A stretch of DNA of 64,000 bases, from contig NZ_CP060497.1 in the NCBI RefSeq assembly GCF_014334135.1, forward strand, positions 5,084,001 to 5,148,000, written 5' to 3'. The translations under genes and the position numbers were made by a program. This document shows positions 63,701 to 64,000 of this stretch, piece after piece (the first letter of the stretch is position 1; the number at the start of each line of letters is the position of its first letter). The DNA is from Olivibacter sp. SDN3. Lineage in GTDB: Bacteria > Bacteroidota > Bacteroidia > Sphingobacteriales > Sphingobacteriaceae. The notes below the pieces were generated by a model. That model saw only the letters and a program-made list of their open reading frames with translations. It did not search any database and was not told where the DNA came from.

Positions 63701-63993
63701 TCCTTTCTGGAAATAACAATATTCTTTTCAACTATTCGATAACTTAGAGACTGTTCTGCTAAACATTGCTTCATAGCTTCGTCGATTGACGCCTCATTTA
63801 AGTCAACACTCACCAGTTGGGTGTTTTTAATAACACTTCCTGTATAAAGTATATTGTAACCGCTCTGTTTTCTTATTTCCGCTAGAACGATTTCCAGAGG
63901 CACATTCTTTTTACTAAGTGTTAACCGCTGCGCGAGAACAGTTCCTTGTACTTTCAACATGCCAAATAAGAGCAAGATGAATGACAATTTCAT
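60718..63993 (-). CDS. SusC/RagA-family TonB-linked outer-membrane protein with STN domain
   Basis: The 1091-residue protein has a signal segment (MKLSFILLLFGMLKV), an STN domain (about residues 25-100; LTLSKKNVPLEIVLAEI), a carboxypeptidase-like domain (about 105-190), the SusC plug (VVGYGTQRKSDLTGAVSSV, RIRGGTSINASSDPLYVVDG) and a barrel ending YTVGINVGF. The STN domain usually receives signals for an anti-sigma (FecR)/ECF sigma system, but no such pair is in the window next to it. In this family the reading often starts further upstream; only 7 bp remain to the window edge, so the true start may lie outside. Confidence 0.93.
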   Translation of the reverse strand: MKLSFILLLFGMLKVQGTVLAQRLTLSKKNVPLEIVLAEIRKQSGYNILYTGSVIKNTQLVSVDLNEASIDEAMKQCLAEQSLSYRIVEKNIVISRKEHTAFKVQDITVQGKVIDENGLALSGVSISVKGMANRGTLSNEQGNFSLNVPADAVIIISSLGFQRQEIPLNGQTTISITLIEEDSALDEVVVVGYGTQRKSDLTGAVSSVSSSEISAFPLAGTAQALQGRAPGVAVSSINGEPGRAPRVRIRGGTSINASSDPLYVVDGFPGSTPPPPEDVESVEVLKDASATAIYGSRGANGVIMITTKKGKVGKPAIDLNNSFAIQEIGKRLELLNGAEFADYINDIYINSGNNEVPYPNPASYGEGTDWQDLIFRTGNLANNQLTVSGGSENVRYYTAINHYGQKGTVLNSDFRRLSGTSNLDMAISDRVKVGTRLFFNRNTLNGVRTQETSSGTSGAGVISGALRFEPVQGVYTEEGSYTLKQVGDPHDNPVAVARERENEVVTDLFQGNAFGEVELLTDLKFRTTLGVQISNQRTGNYISTALVEGRNFGGVGSVAAHKNTNIINENFLTYDRSFNEDHHLNAMAGYSYQSSRNETWQANNRNFISDNFSFWNLGAGSNYQNAASELIDWIMSSFYGRLNYSYKGRYLLTVTSRYDGSSRFGTNNKWAFFPSGALAWNVSQEPFMQQVEGISNLKIRASFGETGNSEIGSYQSLARFSPTLTTVGGMPVNAVRPTNVANPNLTWETTKQTDVGLDVGFLNGRVNLAIDYYYKKTTDLLYEVPLPLYSGFTTSLQNIGSVENKGWEFALQTVNLDGEFKWNSDFNITFNRNRILELPGGDIRYNTIPGHMLSTESQILREGEVVGAFFGWIFDGVYQEGDDFSVQPGKQPGDVKYRDIYGRNADNNLVEGADGVVNADDRTIIGNPHPDFIFGFNNDFKYKNFDLNIFFQGSYGNDMLNITRMELDWMAGKGNATKDALNRWTPSNTNTNVPRASAANNPEVSSRWVEDGSYLRLKNIALGYNLPQFMLGKLQVARLRIFASAQNLLTFTNYKGFDPEVSFQDSNRNVGLDYMGYPNIKSYTVGINVGF

Positions 63994-64000
63994 TATAAAT

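Noticed and set aside
1-64000. tRNA, rRNA, prophage, toxin-antitoxin or defence genes
   Set aside because: I looked for cloverleaf-like segments, rRNA-like stretches, integrases, phage structural genes, restriction or CRISPR genes and saw none that I could support.

Overview
The window is a 64 kb chromosomal piece of a low-GC Bacteroidota, most likely a member of the Sphingobacteriaceae (Olivibacter/Sphingobacterium/Pedobacter relatives). The evidence is a SusC-like receptor with an N-terminal STN domain and its SusD partner, a TonB receptor paired with a DUF4249 lipoprotein, Tat-exported Gfo/Idh/MocA oxidoreductases, FucP-type sugar symporters, HYC_CC_PP and DUF3347 proteins in a metal-efflux operon, and TAnnTTTG promoter boxes. 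I see no rRNA, tRNA, CRISPR array, transposase or phage gene.

Layout. (1) 3-6529 (+): an oxidative sugar or sugar-acid operon with a DHDPS-family aldolase, an enolase-superfamily enzyme, a Gfo/Idh oxidoreductase, a PQQ-type dehydrogenase fused to cytochrome c, and a GMC oxidoreductase. (2) 6531-11208 (-): an amino-sugar operon with a Gfo/Idh oxidoreductase, a FucP-type transporter, NagA and NagB. (3) 11521-14331 (-): a LacI regulator, a Gfo/Idh gene reduced by an internal deletion, and a secreted hydrolase, with a perfect palindrome in front of the regulated genes. (4) 14591-16055 (+): a PfkB kinase and an NlpC/P60 peptidase. (5) 16158-22870 (+): a TetR repressor and a complete RND drug efflux system; the same inverted repeat lies before the repressor and before the pump. 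(6) 22931-33519: mixed genes, including a pterin dehydratase, GNATs, GT39 plus GtrA, a KdgF-like cupin, a GH125 mannosidase, a glycine-zipper lipoprotein, an ECF sigma/ClpP group and a CocE-type hydrolase.

(7) 33682-41748 (+): a copper/silver-type efflux operon whose CusA-like permease is split into two reading frames, followed by a TolC-like protein, two adaptors and a DUF3347 lipoprotein. A gene-poor stretch of about 0.9 kb with hairpins follows. (8) 42677-45411: a divergent SDR/HxlR pair, a DUF481 barrel and a DUF2721 protein. (9) 45633-50452 (+): a decaying glucuronoxylan locus. A LacI regulator and a GH67 alpha-glucuronidase are intact. A GH115 glucuronidase is wrecked by nonsense changes, a frameshift and a large deletion, and a GH43 enzyme is cut short, apparently onto the tail of a lost esterase. 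Two copies of one operator sequence mark this regulon. (10) 50474-56139: a DUF4249/TonB receptor pair and a membrane-anchored alpha/beta hydrolase. (11) 56198-63993 (-): a SusC/SusD/GH88 polysaccharide utilization locus with a sugar porter, interrupted by a compact 159 bp element with perfect 18 bp terminal inverted repeats.

Together the genes describe a plant- or glycan-degrading saprophyte with several uronate, amino-sugar and mannoside routes and two RND efflux systems. Some carbohydrate genes are being lost by short in-locus deletions. The strongest second-look items are the split CusA, the GH115/GH43 decay, the twin operators (TetR and LacI), the internally deleted Gfo/Idh gene and the inverted-repeat element.
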